From positions 62,001 through 126,000 of the forward strand of contig VWZS01007647.1 in assembly GCA_013397075.1 (NCBI GenBank): a stretch of DNA of 64,000 nt. Reading direction: 5' to 3'. Below are positions 60,291 to 64,000 of the stretch, piece by piece; positions within the stretch are counted from its first letter, which is position 1, and each line of letters opens with the position of its first letter. Source of the stretch: Rhabdornis inornatus. Lineage: Eukaryota > Chordata > Aves > Passeriformes > Rhabdornithidae. A program made the position numbers and the translations under genes. Under the pieces are notes generated by a model that did not search any database, had not been told where the DNA came from, and was given only the letters and a program-made list of their open reading frames with translations.

Positions 60291-62448
60291 ATCTTGGAAG
60301 AGCCATTGAAACCTGTCAGTGGGTAGTTGACAGGCACTAACAAAATGGGATAACTTATTTTACATCTAACAGTTAGCTATTAATCCATGTCTTGGGGAGG
60401 AATGGCAGCCTTTCTGCTACATAAGCCATCTCACAGGGATTTTCTCAGCCCTTTGAAACATCTCTGTGCACATTGGTGGGTGTTCAACAGTGCAGAGTGG
60501 GATGCACAGTGAGACACGTCTTCATTGAACACAGGGTCACTTCTGAAGGGGCTGCTTTTTTTTTAATCCTTCCCTGACCACAGAAGACATTTAAGGGCTG
60601 TGAGAACTTCCTCTGCTACTCATGTGCCTAGTGAGGACACAGTTCTGGAATAACAACTGCAGGGGAGAATTGCCCCTGCCAACAGCCTTACCCCACAACA
60701 CTCCTTCCTCCTGCCCCACTGGAGCACTTTTTGGGGGCACTGATTTTGCTATTTCACCCTCCAGAAAAGCCAGGGCAGCGTTTTACTGCAAAGCCCTGTG
60801 GGTGCACGAGTGCATGAGCAGAGCTAAAGGGGCTTTTTTCTGGTGGGAACTCAGAGTGAGATGGGTGCAAAAGCTGCTCATCCACGTGTAGCTCGGGGCT
60901 TGTAAGGAAGGGAATCAGTAAAGAGAACAGAGGGATGAATGCACATGTCCATGCTCCCTGGAAATCCCCTGGCTGACAGGACTGCCTGCCTAGGGAAGAG
61001 TTAAAAGCAGAGCTCTGGAAAGTTTGGCCAGATGACTTCCTGATGGAGTTTATACAAGTATAGTGTACGCAAGGACGTATGTGCCTACGTGCCACTTCTC
61101 CCGGAGCAGCCTGAACCGATCAGAGGGAGGAAAAAAAAAATAAAAACATCACAGATGGGTCCAGGCTGAAAACAGCTATCTGATGAATGTGCAGGGTCAC
61201 CACACTCCTCTCATTACAAACCTGCCAGACAAATCCATGTGATGCCTCCTCTGCTATGTACCCCCCTTGCCACAGAACAGGAGGGCAGAGGCAGGGGTGA
61301 GGCAGGGCAGGGAGGAGACAGAAGAGGACATGAGCAGGAGGAATTCACAGTATCCCAAAGCAGCTGCCACTCGTTCAGCTCTCAGGACATTCCCAGTGGC
61401 CAGGGAAATACTGCAGCCAGGGTGATGCAGGGGTGACGCAGAGCTGATGCCAGGGAGATTCCAGAGAGACACTGGCACGGTGCCAGGGTGATGTTTGCAG
61501 GCAGGAGGTGTGATGGAATGCAGATCCATACCTACACACACGTTGGTCTCATAAGACCTATCCTGGATAAAGATATCAGTGAAATACTAACACAAGCTTG
61601 TTGGCATGGACTGTACAAACCTGGGCAGGACTTTGGTACTCAAACTATCCCCTGCCCCTGTGCTGTCTACATGGAAAACCCTCAGGGTTACTTTAATACA
61701 CCCACATGCATGTCCTGCTGTGGAGCTGTCACAGCCAGAGCTGCTAATCCTGAGGGGAATGGGCTTGCTTAGGTGCAGGAGCTGCTTAATTCCCACTGCT
61801 GTGTGCTGAGTGGGAGCTCTCCTGGCCTCCCACAAGATGAAGTGGGGACAAATCAAGGATTGTACAGAGCAGCCTGCTTGATCTTCTGTAGGCAGATCAG
61901 TAAGGAGGCAAACTCCACATTACTCTCATTTAGCAATAAATCAACCTTCCTCTCAATTACAGAGCACATCTGCCTCCTCCTGCTCCTTCAGAGCAGGGTG
62001 ACAGGGCACCATGTACGAAAGGATTAAGCAGCAGTCCCTTTAGGGATGCTTAGTCAGTGAACTCGTGCTTCTCATTACATACCTCCAACCTGCTGTCATT
62101 TGATAATCTCGTGGAAGTGTTTGCAAGTTTGTGCTGCCTCAGAAATTTCTGCTTGTTCACTGCAGCTGCACTCAGAGGGGATCCTCTGAGCGCAGCAGGA
62201 CCACAGCTAATTGCATCAGGAGGTCAGGAGGAAGGTCTGCTAAACTGCTCCTGGTACAAACCTCACCTGCACTCTCAGAGCCCAGCCAGACTGCTTACAG
62301 AGCCATCACTAGCACTGAAAAGTAAAAAGCTGCAGATTGAATTTGCACAAGGTAGAGCAGCAATAAATTAAAAAAACAGGCAAGCATTCTTCCCAATAGT
62401 TGAGCTGACTTTGGAAAGCAAGACTTAGAAATATTAGAAATTGGCCAT

Positions 62449-62480
62449 ATATTATATATATATAGATAGATAGATATAGA
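62449..62480. repeat. (TA)n/(GATA)n compound microsatellite
   Basis: ATATTATATATATATA followed by three GATA units and a broken fourth. Confidence 0.9.
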
Positions 62481-62868
62481 TAAGCATTTTATTCATTGCT
62501 TTCTTTTACGTGAAAATACTAACACTGAATACTATCAGTTAACCTAACAGATTCCAAAAGTCATGTAATTTTATTTAGCTGGTCCCTTTTTGTTTTATTT
62601 TTTATTAAGTCCAAAAACTTACCTTTGACTAGAGCAACAACAGATCCTAAACTCTTCAGTGCAGTTCTCTGGAAGGTAGTTTTGAATTTTGACTTACTAT
62701 GTTGGTTTTGTGGGTATTCCCATCTTTACACTTCTATCAAAGACGTCTGTCATTTCCATCTTATTTCCTTAAAGCCCAAAGCAAAATAAACCTGTTGTGT
62801 GACAATGCACAAATCAGGTAGGGAAATTAGGAGGAATGCATTTTACATTTTGCAGCCTTGAAGTACCT

Positions 62869-63146
62869 AAAGGGAGCTTGCAGATAAAGGGATGGTTTTG
62901 ACAAGGGCATAGGGGAATGGCTTCAAACTGAGACTATGTTTAGATACAATATTAGGAAGAAATTTTGTTGTGAGGGTAGTAAGGCACTGAGAAATGTTGC
63001 CCTGGAAGTTGTGGATGCCCCATCCCTGGAAGTGTCCAAGGCCAGGTTGGACAGGGCTTGGAGCAGCCTGGGACAGTGGAAGACATCCCTGCCATGGCAG
63101 GGAGTTGGAACTGGGTGACCAAACCATTCTATGATTCTGTAATTCT
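62869..63146 (+). mobile_element. CR1 LINE, ORF2 C terminus to 3' end
   Basis: Contains GGGGAATGGCTTCAAACTGA, ATATTAGGAAGAAATTTTGT and GATGCCCCATCCCTGGAAGT, and ends in ATTCTATGATTCTGTAATT, the CR1 terminal octamers. The frame encodes VVDAPSLEVSKARLD, typical of the ORF2 C-terminal region. Confidence 0.9.
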
Positions 63147-64000
63147 TCTCTGCTTCTTTGCACTGGTAGCAAGAAGCCTGCAAAAGATGAGGTCAGGGAG
63201 TGCAGTGGCAGTGGCAGATTCAGAGTTTTATTTTCTACCTCTTTGCATTTCACCCTCTCTACAGATTAGCACGGGCTAGAGCCTGGCTGAGTAGTACCAG
63301 GATGAAGCCAGAAAGTGGAAAAGAAGTGATTTCATCTCAGTGCAAGCATTTCACACTGGATTGTCTCCCACTTGAGCTGACGTGTTAAGCAGAGCTGTTT
63401 ACCAGCCTGTGGTAAACTCCATTTACCCTGGGTACACAGCTCCTGGGTGGCTGCCTGAACCCAGTCTGAGAGCACAGAGCAGGGCTCAGACTCCCTGCCT
63501 GAGTGACAGACATCTGATGCCAGCCAGTACAGAAGTGCCCCTGTTTGGGTGGCAAGGACAGGCAGCATGAAGCCATGTGGGGATTCATACCAGATTTATT
63601 CCAAAACCAAAGAGTCAAACACATCTTTCCTGAGAAACAAGCTCCCTTCTCAAAAAGAGAAGAGTAATTTAAGGTCAAATACTTTCACCCTAAGCAACAT
63701 TAAGTGAAGAATGGCAAAATTTGGTTGGCATCCTGTGTGGTTTACCAGCAGTGCCTGGATTTAGGTTTGGGGGGAGGGCTGCTACGTCACAACACTGCCT
63801 GGCAGCTGAGTGACATCAGGTCACACTGCGTGGGAGAATGCCACACAGAAAAGGTCATTCCCTGGGCTCCAACCCAACCTGTCCTACTTGGAAAGAGGGC
63901 TCTGTACTGGGCAGTGGTTTGTTCTGGAAAATGCCTTTTCAGGCTCAGTTTCTGTCACCCAAGCCCGTGACAGTGGCTGATGCCAGGCAGGAAAGCTCTG

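Larger units (their letters stand above)
59241..64000. other. Distal upstream noncoding sequence
   Basis: Besides CR1 copies at 60152 and 62869 and the GATA microsatellite, no exon, RNA gene or other element was recognised. Confidence 0.45.

Overview
The window is vertebrate nuclear DNA and almost certainly avian. It has spliced exons, CR1-type LINE 3' ends in both orientations, an LTR resembling those of songbird endogenous retroviruses, and a compact GC-rich CpG-island promoter. No prokaryotic gene organisation, CRISPR array, tRNA or rRNA was recognised. There is one undetermined base at 49382.

Only one protein-coding gene could be supported: salt-inducible kinase 1 (SIK1), on the minus strand. 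I reconstructed thirteen coding exons from canonical GT/AG junctions. They lie between 31902 (ATG) and 21575 (end of stop), sum to 2409 nt and give an uninterrupted 802-residue protein. It has the kinase domain (VAIK, HRD, DFG, LKB1-type activation-loop Thr), the UBA domain, the RRHT and RRAS phospho-motifs, the basic RK-rich segment and the SIK1-type C terminus. The 3' UTR probably runs to about 18958, just past an AATAAA signal on the minus strand.

The promoter and leader (about 31640-32900) are GC-rich. They contain two perfect palindromic CREs (TGACGTCA), further TGACG half-sites, a G-quadruplex-type tract, and a homogeneous 15-bp/30-bp tandem array between the promoter and the start codon. 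A noncoding first exon ending at 32242 and an acceptor at 31957/31958 are proposed, which would place the array inside a 285-bp first intron. Twin CREs fit SIK1's known role as a cAMP/CREB-induced inhibitor of CRTC coactivators.

The 19 kb downstream of SIK1 (1-18955) and the 31 kb upstream (32900-64000) have no convincing exons. They hold a minus-strand LTR (about 4521-4877), an ancient CR1/L3-like LINE (about 15490-16690), several CR1 3' ends (5294, 29981 in an intron, 33223, 34274, 46978, 58800, 60152, 62869), simple repeats, a 49-bp tandem repeat with embedded AP-1 motifs (39178-39317), a polypyrimidine tract (42370-42540), a diverged local duplication (8461/9735) and AT-rich blocks that may be regulatory. 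No undescribed biological system was found. The most distinctive signals are the SIK1 leader array with the CREs beside it, and the AP-1-containing minisatellite.
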